A model generated the notes under the pieces. That model did no database searches. It saw nothing but the letters and a program-made list of their open reading frames with translations, and was not told the origin of the DNA. A program made the position numbers and the translations under genes. From NCBI GenBank assembly GCA_021323375.2, contig JAJPCT020000003.1:1-46995 (forward strand): a stretch of 46,995 bases of DNA, written 5' to 3'. This stretch comes from Candidatus Wolframiiraptor gerlachensis. Lineage in GTDB: Archaea > Thermoproteota > Nitrososphaeria_A > Caldarchaeales > Wolframiiraptoraceae. How positions within the stretch are numbered: the stretch's first letter is position 1; each line of letters opens with the position of its first letter. This document shows positions 24,863 to 33,456 of the stretch, piece by piece.

Positions 24863-25438
24863 ATGAGCTGGACTGAGGACGCGGTATCATTTCGCGCGGC
24901 GATCAGGCGTAGTGGGAGCGGTCTCATGATAACCATCCCCGTTGAACTGAGCCAGAGATTTCTCCTCAAGGAGGGGCAGGAGCTCCTGATCTACGGGCTC
25001 TCGAGAAGCGGCCCGGACCTTGAGGGCGCTCTCCAAGTATACTTGGGCTATTTCGTCGTTCATGAGAAGGCTCCAGCCCTAATAATGAGGATTGACGTTG
25101 GTGATAAGTCATTGAGGCGATTACAGGAGGTTGTTGATGAGGTTTGTAGAAAGCATTTCCCATCTAGGACGGGCTTGAGGATGCTGAGCGAGTCTCAGGT
25201 CGAGATAGAGCTCGTCTTCGGCGCCATAACGCCGACAGCGATCCGGAGATTGAGGGAGATGAGTGAGGTGGAGGCCGCGGCCTCCGAGTTCGAGTTCACC
25301 CTCTCATCCGCCGGATTCAAGGTTCTTGAGAAAAGGATTGAGGAGAAGATAGTCGAGTGGAGGGTCATAGATCCCGCGAAGCTCTCGAAGGCGCCATACA
25401 AGGTTTTAGAGGCAATTAGGTGGCGATGGGAGCTATAG
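24863..25438 (+). CDS. AbrB/SpoVT-like (PhoU-type) DNA-binding domain protein
   Basis: A 191-residue protein from ATG 24863 (198 from TTG 24842; the promoter spacing favours the TTG, the protein pattern does not decide). Residues about 9-45, FRAAIRRSGSGLMITIPVEL and then LLKEGQELLIYG, form the swapped-hairpin AbrB-type domain seen in archaeal regulators. The remaining 140 residues are an unrecognised alpha/beta domain ending in VEWRVIDPAKLSKAPYKVLE. It directly precedes endonuclease Q and overlaps an upstream possible start of that gene, so co-transcription with a DNA-repair nuclease is likely. Function: probable DNA-binding regulator (inference). Confidence 0.72.
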   Translation: MSWTEDAVSFRAAIRRSGSGLMITIPVELSQRFLLKEGQELLIYGLSRSGPDLEGALQVYLGYFVVHEKAPALIMRIDVGDKSLRRLQEVVDEVCRKHFPSRTGLRMLSESQVEIELVFGAITPTAIRRLREMSEVEAAASEFEFTLSSAGFKVLEKRIEEKIVEWRVIDPAKLSKAPYKVLEAIRWRWEL

Positions 25439-25458
25439 GATCGGGAGATGAAGCTGGA

Positions 25459-26751
25459 TTGAGACTCTATGCCGACCTACATCTGCATAGCAGGTATTCT
25501 GGAGGAACATCTCAGCGGATGAATGTGCCGGAGCTCGTGGCTTTTGCGAGGTTCAAGGGGTTAAATATCCTCGGCACCGGCGATGCCCTCCACCCAGCAT
25601 GGCTAAAAGAGCTTAAGAGAGATCTAGAGCCCGATCCAGGCGGCCTCTATAGGCCCAAGACCGGCCAAGACATTTACTTCATACCTCAGGTTGAGGTCGC
25701 CACGATCCATCAGTATGAGGGCAAGTCTAGGAGGATCCATCATGTGATTCTCATGCCAAGCCTCGAAGTCGCTGAGCAGCTCTCAGAGATGCTCGGGCGA
25801 TTCGGCGACGTATCATCTGATGGGAGGCCAGTCTTGAGCATGCATCCAGCGGAGCTTGTCGAGATCACCATGAGCCTCGACTCGAGGAATATCATCTTCC
25901 CAGCGCACGTGTGGACTCCATGGTGGTCAATATTCGGCGCGAGGAGCGGTGTTGACAGGATTGAGGAGTGCTATGAGGATCAGGTGAAGCATGTCCACGC
26001 GATTGAGACTGGGCTGAGTAGTGATCCGCCGATGAATTGGAGGGTTAGCTGGCTCCACCGCTACACGATCCTCAGCTTCTCCGATTCTCACAGCCCATAT
26101 CCATATAGGCTTGGGAGGGAGGCGGTTGTCTTCGAGCTGGATACGCTTACATACAGGAGCATTTACGAGGCGATCGTCGAGAAGGCTGGGAAGAATAGGG
26201 TTGAGCTCACAATCGAGGTCCCACCAGCCTACGGGAAATATCACTGGTCAGGTCATAGGAAATGCGGCATCGGCCCGCTTCCACCGGAGGAGGCTAGGAG
26301 AATGGGCTACAAGTGCCCTGTCTGCGGGAAAACCCTGACAAAAGGTGTTGATGATAGGGTTGAGGAGCTCGCCGATAGGCCACAAGGATATAGGCCCGAG
26401 AACGCCCAAGAATTCGTCTATCTGCTGCCTCTACAGGAGCTGATAGCGATTGCGATAGGGCTTGAGCCTGAGTCAGAAGCGGTCCTAAACTCTAGGAAGG
26501 TCTGGAGCATCTATGAACAGCTCGTAAACGCCTTTGGAAGCGAGTTTACAGTCCTGCTTGAAGCAAGCTTGGATGAGGTTGCGAGGATCTCGGGCGCCGA
26601 GGTCGCTAGGATAATCGCAAGAGTTAGAGAGGGCAGGATAAAGCTGATACCCGGCTACGACGGCGTCTACGGCAAAATAGTTCTGGAGGAGGAGCGGGAT
26701 GCCTGGGAGATAGGCGCTAAGCGCTTCACAAGGCTCGAGGACTATCTCTAA
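25459..26751 (+). CDS. Endonuclease Q (EndoQ), PHP-fold nuclease for deaminated DNA
   Basis: A 430-residue PHP-family nuclease that, in Thermococcales, nicks 5' to hypoxanthine, uracil, xanthine and abasic sites. Seen: metal-binding ADLHLHSRYSGGT at the start, NILGTGDALHPAW, FPAHVWTPWWSI, SFSDSHSPYPYRLGREA, and a zinc-binding segment with RKCG and CPVCGKTLTKGVDDRVEELAD, in the same order as Pyrococcus EndoQ. The C-terminus has a helix-hairpin-like EVARISGAEVARIIARVREG. Start chosen at TTG 25459 because ggagatga lies seven bases upstream and PHP proteins begin close to the DLHxHS motif; earlier in-frame starts are GTG 25420 and ATG 25426. A degraded scrap of its 3' end lies at 33217-33339. Confidence 0.9.
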   Translation: MRLYADLHLHSRYSGGTSQRMNVPELVAFARFKGLNILGTGDALHPAWLKELKRDLEPDPGGLYRPKTGQDIYFIPQVEVATIHQYEGKSRRIHHVILMPSLEVAEQLSEMLGRFGDVSSDGRPVLSMHPAELVEITMSLDSRNIIFPAHVWTPWWSIFGARSGVDRIEECYEDQVKHVHAIETGLSSDPPMNWRVSWLHRYTILSFSDSHSPYPYRLGREAVVFELDTLTYRSIYEAIVEKAGKNRVELTIEVPPAYGKYHWSGHRKCGIGPLPPEEARRMGYKCPVCGKTLTKGVDDRVEELADRPQGYRPENAQEFVYLLPLQELIAIAIGLEPESEAVLNSRKVWSIYEQLVNAFGSEFTVLLEASLDEVARISGAEVARIIARVREGRIKLIPGYDGVYGKIVLEEERDAWEIGAKRFTRLEDYL

Positions 26752-26831
26752 AGATAGGGCTCGAGGATGAAGCTTATAAGCTGCTGGCACACCTCATGAG
26801 ATCAAACTCTGGAGGGGCCGAGGTATGGTAG

Positions 26832-28451
26832 GTGGTCGACAAATCTACTTCTAGGGATCTTCCACGCGAGGTCGAGATTCTTGACGCGACTCTAAGAGAG
26901 GGTCAGCAGTGTAGAGGCGTCAACTTCACTCTAGATGCTAGGATCAGGATTGCTAGGAAGCTGGATGAACTCGGGGTCCACTTCATCGAGGCTGGATGGC
27001 CTGCCGCTAGCCCAAAGGATAGGGAGGTCTTCAGGAAGCTCTCTGAGATCGGGTTAAGGAATGCTAGAGTTGCGGCCTTCACCATGACGAGAAGGAAAGA
27101 TGTGCCAGCGGACAAGGATCCCAGCCTAAACGAGATACTCGAATGCGGCGTCGACGTCGCGGTCATCGTCGGTAAGAGCTGGAGCCTTCACGTAAGAGAG
27201 GTTCTTAAGACAACGCTGGAGGACAACCTCGATATAGTTTCCGACAGCATCCAGTATCTCAGGGATCATGGCCTAGAGGTGATATTTGATGCCGAGCACT
27301 TCTTCGACGGCTATAAGGAGGATCCCGAATATGCGTTAAGTGTTCTTAGGGCGGCTGAGGAGGCTGGCGCGAGGACACTGGTTCTAGCGGACACAAATGG
27401 TGGATGCCTCCCGCATGAAGTCGCGGAAATAGTAGCCGAAGTGAGAGAAAGGGTTAGAAGACCCATTGGTATCCACGCGCACAATGACTCGGGCAATGCG
27501 GTGGCTAACACGATCATGGCCGTCATATCAGGAGCAACACACGTCCAGACAACCGTGAACGGCATCGGGGAGAGGACGGGGAACGCGGACCTATGCCAAG
27601 TCATACCAAACCTCGAGCTAAAGCTCAGGATCAGAACGGTGAAATCGGGACTCGAGGGCCTTAAGAAGCTCACAAGCCTCTCAAACATGGTCTATGAGCT
27701 CTCAGGGCTTCCAAGAAACAGATATCAGCCATATGTCGGCGAATACGCCTTCGCGCATAAGGCTGGAATACACATAGACGCGATAATGAAGAATAGGAGG
27801 GCGTATGAGCATATAGATCCGGAGCTTGTTGGAAATAGAAGGCTTCTAACAGTCTCGGATCTCAGCGGCAAATCAGCCCTTATAGCCAGCTTAAGCGAGC
27901 TCCTCGGAATAGAGCTGGATAAGAGATCAGAAGAGCTATCAACGATCCTCGAAGAGGTTAAACAGCTTGGGCTAAGGGAGGTTAGCCTAGATGATGCCAC
28001 CGGGACGATCTCCCTAATCTTCCTAAAGTACTTCGGGAGATATGCGCCAAAGTTTGAGATCCTTGAATGGGTCTCGCTTGCGGGGGGAGGAAGGGATGGG
28101 CCGAAGGCTTATGGTCTCGTCAAGGTAAAGGTCGGCGACAAGATCATGGTTGAGGGTGGCGAGGGAGTCGGCCCAGTCCACGCAATAGACGTGGCCCTCA
28201 GAAAGGCCCTAGAGCAGGAATATCCGGAGCTTAGGAAGGTTAAATTAGTAGATTACCGGGTAATCTTGCCGGAGGCCGAGAGAGATACAGCATCCCTCGT
28301 AAGAGTCTTCATAAAATTCACGAATGGTTTCGAGACTTGGACCACCACGGCCACCTCAACGAACATCATCGAAGCCAGCTTTGACGCCCTAATACAGGGA
28401 CTAGACTATTACCTCCAGATGAAGGACCTGAAACTTGGAAAAGTTAAGTAA
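26832..28451 (+). CDS. cimA: (R)-citramalate synthase-type enzyme
   Basis: A 539-residue member of the 2-isopropylmalate/homocitrate/citramalate synthase family, of the long CimA type. It condenses acetyl-CoA with pyruvate to citramalate, the first step of the threonine-independent route to isoleucine. Motifs: EILDATLREGQQ with the metal Asp, the TIM barrel with HAHNDSGNAVANT (metal His residues), VNGIGERTGNADL, and a C-terminal regulatory LeuA-dimer-like domain (about 395-520). Start GTG 26832. A LysW-pathway organism also needs homocitrate synthase; this length and C-terminal pattern fit the citramalate type better, but the substrate is not certain. Confidence 0.85.
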   Translation: MVDKSTSRDLPREVEILDATLREGQQCRGVNFTLDARIRIARKLDELGVHFIEAGWPAASPKDREVFRKLSEIGLRNARVAAFTMTRRKDVPADKDPSLNEILECGVDVAVIVGKSWSLHVREVLKTTLEDNLDIVSDSIQYLRDHGLEVIFDAEHFFDGYKEDPEYALSVLRAAEEAGARTLVLADTNGGCLPHEVAEIVAEVRERVRRPIGIHAHNDSGNAVANTIMAVISGATHVQTTVNGIGERTGNADLCQVIPNLELKLRIRTVKSGLEGLKKLTSLSNMVYELSGLPRNRYQPYVGEYAFAHKAGIHIDAIMKNRRAYEHIDPELVGNRRLLTVSDLSGKSALIASLSELLGIELDKRSEELSTILEEVKQLGLREVSLDDATGTISLIFLKYFGRYAPKFEILEWVSLAGGGRDGPKAYGLVKVKVGDKIMVEGGEGVGPVHAIDVALRKALEQEYPELRKVKLVDYRVILPEAERDTASLVRVFIKFTNGFETWTTTATSTNIIEASFDALIQGLDYYLQMKDLKLGKVK

Positions 28452-28482
28452 AACCCTTATTCCATCGAGGCGCGGATAAGAC

Positions 28483-28842
28483 ATGTCTAGAGAGTCTCAT
28501 AACTATAAGATAATCCACTACACGGAGATCCCGGCATCAGAGGTGAGGGAGGCTGGTGCATCAGGTGCCAAGATACGGTGGCTGATATCCAGGGACGACG
28601 GCGCGCCGAACTTCTCCATGAGATTGTTCGAGATAGAGCCGGGTGGAAGAACACCACTGCACAGCCACCCATGGGAACACGAGATCTTCATCTTGGAGGG
28701 AACATGCAGGGCTATCATTGGGGAGAGCGAGCACTTAATCGGCCCGGGATACGCGATATACGTTCCACCAGGTATAAAGCATAGTTTCATTAATGCGGGT
28801 GAAGAATTGCTTAGGATTCTCTGCCTAATACCTCATAAATAG
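28483..28842 (+). CDS. Cupin domain protein
   Basis: A 119-residue single-domain cupin. The two cupin boxes are visible: LHSHPWEHEIFILEG (about 58-72, with His-x-His and Glu as metal ligands) and YVPPGIKHSFINAG (about 91-104, with the fourth His). A small metal-binding beta barrel is expected; substrates vary too widely to name one. It follows the citramalate synthase by 31 bases in the same direction and may be co-transcribed. It is convergent with the decayed methionine synthase, with only ten bases between the ends. Confidence 0.85.
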   Translation: MSRESHNYKIIHYTEIPASEVREAGASGAKIRWLISRDDGAPNFSMRLFEIEPGGRTPLHSHPWEHEIFILEGTCRAIIGESEHLIGPGYAIYVPPGIKHSFINAGEELLRILCLIPHK

Positions 28843-28852
28843 ATGAGCCGTG

Positions 28853-29800
28853 TTATTCAGCAACCTCGCTCAAGAAGATCGAGGAGGCCTCTTTCATATT
28901 CCTCAAAATATCTTTAACTATGTCCAGAGGTGTTCCTCTAAATCCGCAATCAGGGTGAAGGTATGCGACGTTTTCAATGCCCACCTTATCGGAAATGATA
29001 CTTAATCTTCTTAGGGGCTCTCTCGACAGGCTCAACCTCGGTATTTGAGATGAATCCTGCTCCCAGCTTTTTCCATGCTCCTCAAAAACCTCCCGAGAGC
29101 ATCTGAAGATTCCTTTCCTCCCTCCTGCCGCTGAAGGCTAGGCTTAAAACATCCATCTGAAGCTTTAATAGCATATCATATATAAGTCATATATAAGTTT
29201 GGGATATCGCTTAAAGAACCGCATACATGTAGAATTACCTCTTTCTCGGACTTTATGCCCCCGAAGAATTCGTCAAGAATACGGCCAGCGATTCCGGGTG
29301 GAAGAAATCTGCCAGGAGCCCCGGCTCATCCACCTGGATATAGCATCCTATCTTCACAGCCTTCTCGATCAAAGGATTAAGGACGTATGCTAGGTCAAGG
29401 TAAAGCCTCTCATCAAGAATGCTACTATAGGGGCCGAGGCCCCCCATACCATATGTAAAGCCCAAGGTAATAGGTCCCGTTACAGTAACTTTAACCTCCA
29501 CACCCCTCACCCCGAGACTCTCCAAGTACTCAAGCACTTTCCTGCAATCGCTTATCTTTGGGAAATTATCCAAATCTTCTACAGGCTTTATTTTGCCTAT
29601 TATCGCGGGCCTCCCAAATCGCCTCCCAAGGCCCGGAATCTGCTCAAAATAGTCTATAATGTTTCCTCGCTGCTCCCCATCTGTTACAACCTGTATACCA
29701 TACTTGAGTTGAAGATCAACAGCCATTTTATAGCGCCATCAAGACCTAGTTCAGCTATTCTGCTGGGAAAGCTGCCTATCACAGTCCTCTTCGGAGGCAT
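28853..29800 (-). pseudogene. Methionine synthase (MetE-like, core type) pseudogene with many frameshifts
   Basis: Pieces in all three minus-strand frames line up in order as one archaeal cobalamin-independent methionine synthase: start at 29800 with PKRTVIGSFPSRIAELGL; LQLKYGIQVVTDGEQRGN (from 29726); the zinc motif VILHVCGSL (near 29230); MDVLSLAFSGRREERNLQML (near 29150); GFISNTEVEPVERAPKKI (near 29057); and the last zinc Cys in AYLHPDCGFRGTP (near 28960). At least five frame changes are needed, as well as repair of a stop. Total length, about 315 codons, equals the intact family, so decay is by small indels, not deletion. The residues are still well conserved, which suggests recent loss. 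Between a cupin gene and tRNA-Arg. Confidence 0.9.
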
Positions 29801-29896
29801 GTTGCACCCAAAGCAGTTTTATGCCCCGATAAAAAACAGTTCTCCAAGCCTCAATGCTCAAAATCGACTTACATATTTGAGATTGAGTTGATGTAT

Positions 29897-29970
29897 GGGC
29901 CCGCCGGGATTTGAACCCGGGACCTCCGGCTCCGAAGGCCGACGCCCTATCCAAGCTAGGCCACGGGCCC
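29897..29970 (-). tRNA. tRNA-Arg (anticodon TCG)
   Basis: The 74-base minus-strand sequence folds as a full cloverleaf: acceptor gggcccg paired with cgggccc at the ends, a D-arm gcct/gggc, an anticodon stem tcggc/gccgg enclosing loop cttcgga (anticodon tcg, reading CGA), and a T-arm with ggttcaaatcc. The stem has one G-T pair. No intron is present, and no CCA is encoded. A run of A on the plus strand (29971-29976) means six T just upstream of the gene. Confidence 0.95.
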
Positions 29971-30079
29971 AAAAAAGCAGTGAGACGCTCCTCTATTGAC
30001 TTTTTCTTGAGCCTAGGAGTAAGTCTTGACAATTTCTTGGGTATAACTTCAAGAGAATTTGAGAATGTAGTTTTATTTT

Positions 30080-30847
30080 ATGCCTGATTCATCTTTTCCT
30101 TCTGAGCTAATGAGTAGGGCATTTAGAAAGTCCAATAACATGGCGATTAGCCTCTCGACGGATGCTGGGTCGGTTATAGTCGATGTTCTTAAGGTTCTTA
30201 AGCTAAAGTATGATTATAAGGCTCTATCCAAGATTACGGGATTCCCGATCTCGACGCTCACTCGATATATTACTGGGAAAACGGCTCCTAGGGGATCTAA
30301 GGCTGAGAGGCTCCTAAGAAACACCCTGAACAATATTAATCTCCCTGCTTTTATCGCGGAGTATTCTGGTTTCGATGGCGGACGCCTAGACTTGGCGAAG
30401 ATCATGTTAAACCCGAATCTCGTGAAAATTATTGGAGCATATGTTCTTGAAGAGTTCGCTGGTATGAAGATAACATCGATAATGCCATTGGATATTCTGA
30501 GTCTCCCCCTGGCCAGCTATCTCTCGATAACAACCTCGAGGCCTCTTCACCTAGTATCTCCTCTCCCCATCTCATCTCCAGATCATTTAATGCCCTTAAT
30601 TTTCTCGGATGATGGCGGCGATGCTAGGGCCTACTGGCTCCTCCTTAGGAAGAACTGTAATAGGGAGAGCATCCTGTTCCTGAGTAGTAGGACTCCTGAG
30701 CCATGCTTCTTCAACAAGCTTGTCGAGAGGCTTATGGATGAGAAGATGGAGATAGGCGGGCTTTTCATGGTTGCTGCGAGAGAGGAGTTGTTGGGGGAGC
30801 TTAGGGTCCCGCCCGGGGTTAAGAGATCCTACCTGCTAGTGATATAA
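30080..30847 (+). CDS. HTH protein with C-terminal domain like a degenerate phosphoribosyltransferase
   Basis: A 255-residue protein with a helix-turn-helix at about 34-75 (LKYDYKALSKITGFPISTLT followed by RYITGKTAPRGSKAERL) and a C-terminal alpha/beta domain (about 100-255). The order of strands (KITSIMPLDILSLPLASYLS, then RPLHLVSP) recalls the type I phosphoribosyltransferase fold used as effector domain in archaeal GfcR-like regulators, but I see no PRPP loop, so it would bind rather than react, if it is that fold at all. The start at ATG 30080 lies directly behind an AT-rich box; ATG 30110 and 30140 are alternatives. Likely a transcription regulator. It converges with transcription factor S. 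Confidence 0.65.
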   Translation: MPDSSFPSELMSRAFRKSNNMAISLSTDAGSVIVDVLKVLKLKYDYKALSKITGFPISTLTRYITGKTAPRGSKAERLLRNTLNNINLPAFIAEYSGFDGGRLDLAKIMLNPNLVKIIGAYVLEEFAGMKITSIMPLDILSLPLASYLSITTSRPLHLVSPLPISSPDHLMPLIFSDDGGDARAYWLLLRKNCNRESILFLSSRTPEPCFFNKLVERLMDEKMEIGGLFMVAAREELLGELRVPPGVKRSYLLVI

Positions 30848-30851
30848 GCCT

Positions 30852-31196
30852 CTAGGCGTATTCTCTCCAAGTATGGCCGCATTTCCTGCATCGGAAGAAT
30901 TGGGTCATCGGCTCATCCGCGGACCTAGTCTGGATAGACCAGTAGTAGGCTTCTCTCGCCCCGCAGTTGGGGCAGACCACCTCACTCGTGACCGGTAGAA
31001 CCTTCTCCTCCTCTTCCTTCTCAAGCACCATCACGGCGGCGCCAGTCTTCTTCCTCACCTTCGTATAGACTATTCCTCCTTGGATCGATTTCTCGTACCC
31101 GCATTTCGGGCAGACCCAAGCGGGCTTACTCGTCCTCCTCAGGACCATTATCTTGCCGCATTTTGGGCAGAGCTCCACGCCCTCTGCACCTCCCAT
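30852..31196 (-). CDS. tfs: Transcription factor S (TFS, RNA cleavage factor)
   Basis: A 114-residue archaeal TFIIS-like protein with two zinc ribbons: N-terminal ELCPKCGKIM...WVCPKCGYE and C-terminal VVCPNCGAREAYYWSIQTRS, then FRCRKCGHTW. Between the C-terminal Cys pairs lies SADEPMTQ, with the acidic Asp-Glu that reaches into the RNA polymerase active site to trigger cleavage of backtracked RNA. I take ATG 31196 (MGGAEGVELCPKC), which puts the first ribbon close to the N-terminus as in the family; an 18-residue longer frame begins at 31250 inside rpoL. Last gene of the operon dph2-csl4-rpoL-tfs. Confidence 0.92.
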   Translation of the reverse strand: MGGAEGVELCPKCGKIMVLRRTSKPAWVCPKCGYEKSIQGGIVYTKVRKKTGAAVMVLEKEEEEKVLPVTSEVVCPNCGAREAYYWSIQTRSADEPMTQFFRCRKCGHTWREYA

Positions 31197-31236
31197 GCGG
31201 TCGAGTTCTCCTCTAATTAAGTTTCCCTCCACCTCC

Positions 31237-31512
31237 CTAGAGCCTCTCAAACTCCCTTCTAAGCTCGGCTGAGATCTCTTTTAGCTCTTGGATCGCCTTT
31301 TTAACGGCGTCGACCGCCTTCAGCTTTCCCGCACCGGTCTTAACCCTGAGAATTATTTTCTTGGTCAGCGGGTGTTCCATCACTGCGCCGGAATACTCCA
31401 CCCCATCAATTTTTTGCAAGATCTCGCTTAGGGAGTCGAGCACGCCTATATCCTCCTCAAGCACCTCAAGCTCCAAGTAATCATCCCTATACGTGAGGAT
31501 TCTGAGTTTCAG
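31237..31512 (-). CDS. rpoL: RNA polymerase subunit L (Rpb11-like), probable CTG start
   Basis: A 91-residue subunit that pairs with subunit D in polymerase assembly. The core EHPLTKKIILRVKTGAGKL and the C-terminal helix are typical. No ATG, GTG or TTG allows the full first strand: the first usable TTG (31476) would drop it. In frame upstream, a CTG at 31512 begins LKLRILTYRDDYLELEVLEE, which matches the family N-terminus, and gaggtgat lies six bases before it. The CTG overlaps the csl4 stop as CTGA, the same arrangement as the common ATGA coupling. I therefore annotate a non-AUG start. Confidence 0.85.
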   Translation of the reverse strand: MKLRILTYRDDYLELEVLEEDIGVLDSLSEILQKIDGVEYSGAVMEHPLTKKIILRVKTGAGKLKAVDAVKKAIQELKEISAELRREFERL

Positions 31513-32099
31513 CTCGGCATCACCTCTAACACCGAGGCTATTCGCTCCATATTCCCATAGAATGGGACGATTTTACGTTTATGTCTCTCCCCGCACTTGG
31601 GGCAGACTAGCCCTATTTTCGCCTTGTTCAAAATGCTCGAGCACTTGTCGCATATGCCGAGAACGACTCCGAGGTTCGGCTTCCAGATCGAGACACCTAT
31701 TATCCCCATGAACTGGGTTATCACTTGGGCTATGATTATGTCTCCAACCCCAACCACGTCCTTCATATCCTCCTTCATCCCTTTTCTCGGGATGATCACA
31801 GCGGTTTTCGGGTGTTTGAGGGCGCGGCCGCCGGCGGACAATATCGTCACGATGGCTATCTTGTCTTGGATGCTCCTCACTTGGGCTATAACCTGGTCGC
31901 CGACCTTGATTGATTGAGCAGGCTTAATGGGCTTTACATTAACAATCCGCTTGGACTTATCATAGGAGGCGACGCCTAGCACCTTTGCGACAACTCTCCC
32001 CCGGCTGTCTAAACTGGTATTATCGCCAGGGCTAAACTCCTCTTGGATGCAAAGGGGCTCCCCGGGGGTCACTACTTCGCCATCTTTAACGAAGACCAT
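31509..32099 (-). CDS. csl4: Exosome RNA-binding subunit Csl4
   Basis: A 196-residue cap subunit of the archaeal exosome, which degrades and tails RNA. It has an N-terminal domain (GEVVTPGEPLCIQEEFSPGD), a central S1 RNA-binding fold (about 70-150, with VGDIIIAQVITQFMGIIGVS) and a C-terminal zinc ribbon (CDKCSS..CPKCGERHKRK). It overlaps the dph2 stop by 14 bases and the proposed CTG start of rpoL, so the group is tightly coupled. This gene neighbourhood is common in the TACK archaea. Confidence 0.94.
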   Translation of the reverse strand: MVFVKDGEVVTPGEPLCIQEEFSPGDNTSLDSRGRVVAKVLGVASYDKSKRIVNVKPIKPAQSIKVGDQVIAQVRSIQDKIAIVTILSAGGRALKHPKTAVIIPRKGMKEDMKDVVGVGDIIIAQVITQFMGIIGVSIWKPNLGVVLGICDKCSSILNKAKIGLVCPKCGERHKRKIVPFYGNMERIASVLEVMPS

Positions 32100-33123
32100 G
32101 ATACTCCACCTCCATCATGAGATATCTCGGGCTCCTGACCACCTCCCCCCACCTAACTCTCCCAAGCATTATGAGGGCTTCTGCGGGGAGTAGGAGCGGC
32201 AGCTTGATGCGCTCCTGATCCTCTATTGAGAGCCTTGGACACGCAGTATTGATGAAGGCCTCGAGCCCGCTATCTCTCAGCATTTCAATATCTACATCAT
32301 CCATTATAAGTATCTCCGCCCTCTTATCAGCCCCATCCAAGAGCTTCTTAAGCTTCATGGCGCATTGCATCCTAAGCTGCCCCGGCTTGACGCTCACGAT
32401 AATTCCCATCCTCCTAGCCTTTCGAGCCCTCTCAATATACCCGTATCTCGATCTCAAAAGTCTCTCTACCTCGGCGTTTAGACCGTCCAAGACTCCCAGC
32501 TCCGGGTCTAGGTAGTAGACGGGTTTCTCGGTCTGGAGGCCGAGGCCAAGGCCGTGAAACCTGCTACCGATGATGAGGTAACTTTCGACCTTGCTCGAGA
32601 GCTGTAGGAGGGGCCGGTAGGCGCAGCCTAGGACCTGGCCTTCGTATTTGAGGGGACGGGTGGGGGGCCCCGTGAGCGTGATCACGCCATGTCTTTCTAG
32701 GAGTAGCTTGACTTGGTCGAGGTGGTCGAGCCATTGGATCGTCGCGCCCAGCCCGATCCTCTCATACCCCTCTAGCGCGCTTATGCCCCTCTCAAGGGTC
32801 CTTAGAAGCGGCTCGGGATCACCCCTCCTACACTCAAGATATAGCGTTGGCATGGGGTCCTCGTCCAAGAATCTAGCATGGCCCAAGTGTATTATTCCAT
32901 CGGCGCCCACCGCCCGAGCATGTGCTACTGCTAGGTCGCATCCGCCCCAGCATCCACCTCCGTGAAGCAAAGCTTCTTCAAGGCTTGATGAAAGCTCTTC
33001 AATGAGCTTGCTGGCGATATTGCGAAGCCCGGGCGGAGCCTGTACGAGAACCCTTTTGACGCGGTTCTCCCTTATCCAGTCCCTGGCCAGCTCCAACTCC
33101 ACTTTATAGCCGCTAATCAGCAT
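32086..33123 (-). CDS. dph2: Diphthamide biosynthesis enzyme Dph2
   Basis: A 345-residue non-canonical radical SAM enzyme that transfers the 3-amino-3-carboxypropyl group of SAM to the conserved His of elongation factor 2. The three cluster Cys of the family are placed one per domain: GGGCWGGCDLA (near 60), EGQVLGCAYRP (near 165) and NTACPRLS (near 295). RVLVQAPPGLR marks the first domain. The start is ATG 33121-33123 (MLISGYKVELELARDW). First gene of an operon with csl4, rpoL and tfs. Confidence 0.94.
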   Translation of the reverse strand: MLISGYKVELELARDWIRENRVKRVLVQAPPGLRNIASKLIEELSSSLEEALLHGGGCWGGCDLAVAHARAVGADGIIHLGHARFLDEDPMPTLYLECRRGDPEPLLRTLERGISALEGYERIGLGATIQWLDHLDQVKLLLERHGVITLTGPPTRPLKYEGQVLGCAYRPLLQLSSKVESYLIIGSRFHGLGLGLQTEKPVYYLDPELGVLDGLNAEVERLLRSRYGYIERARKARRMGIIVSVKPGQLRMQCAMKLKKLLDGADKRAEILIMDDVDIEMLRDSGLEAFINTACPRLSIEDQERIKLPLLLPAEALIMLGRVRWGEVVRSPRYLMMEVEYHGLR

Positions 33124-33216
33124 TCATATACATCTTGGAGCCAACTACCTAACATACATATCTACTGGGATTGAAGGCGGAGCCATGGTGAAGGCGGTAG
33201 AATGAAGGCGAGCTGA

Positions 33217-33339
33217 GAGAGGGGTGGGATAAAACTGATACCGAGCTACAACGGAGTCTATGGCAGAATAACTCTAGAGGAAGAGCGGGGCACCGGGGAG
33301 ATAGGCGCTAAACGCCTCATAAGGCTCGAGGACTACCGG
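33217..33339 (+). pseudogene. Degraded copy of the 3' end of the endonuclease Q gene
   Basis: In one open frame this reads ERGGIKLIPSYNGVYGRITL, then EEERGTGEIGAKRLIRLEDY, against REGRIKLIPGYDGVYGKIVL and EEERDAWEIGAKRFTRLEDY at the C-terminus of EndoQ (about 26625-26748). No start, no upstream PHP domain and no matching stop are present, so it is a gene scrap from duplication or from a lost second EndoQ. Weak similarity may extend left to about 33178. The surrounding gap 33124-33456 shows no other gene. Confidence 0.85.
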
Positions 33340-33456
33340 AAATACTCTTCTTTGGACTTCTATTTACACCTTACATCCTTAAGAGGATAAAAATAGAGGT
33401 GTGGAGGTGGGCTGGCCGACGAGCCATCGTAGCTAGGGGTTGGCGGGATTCAATAT

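Noticed and set aside
29897-29970. tRNA-Arg as an integration (att) site
   Set aside because: No integrase gene and no second copy of the tRNA 3' end was found in the window; the nearby decay alone does not prove integration.
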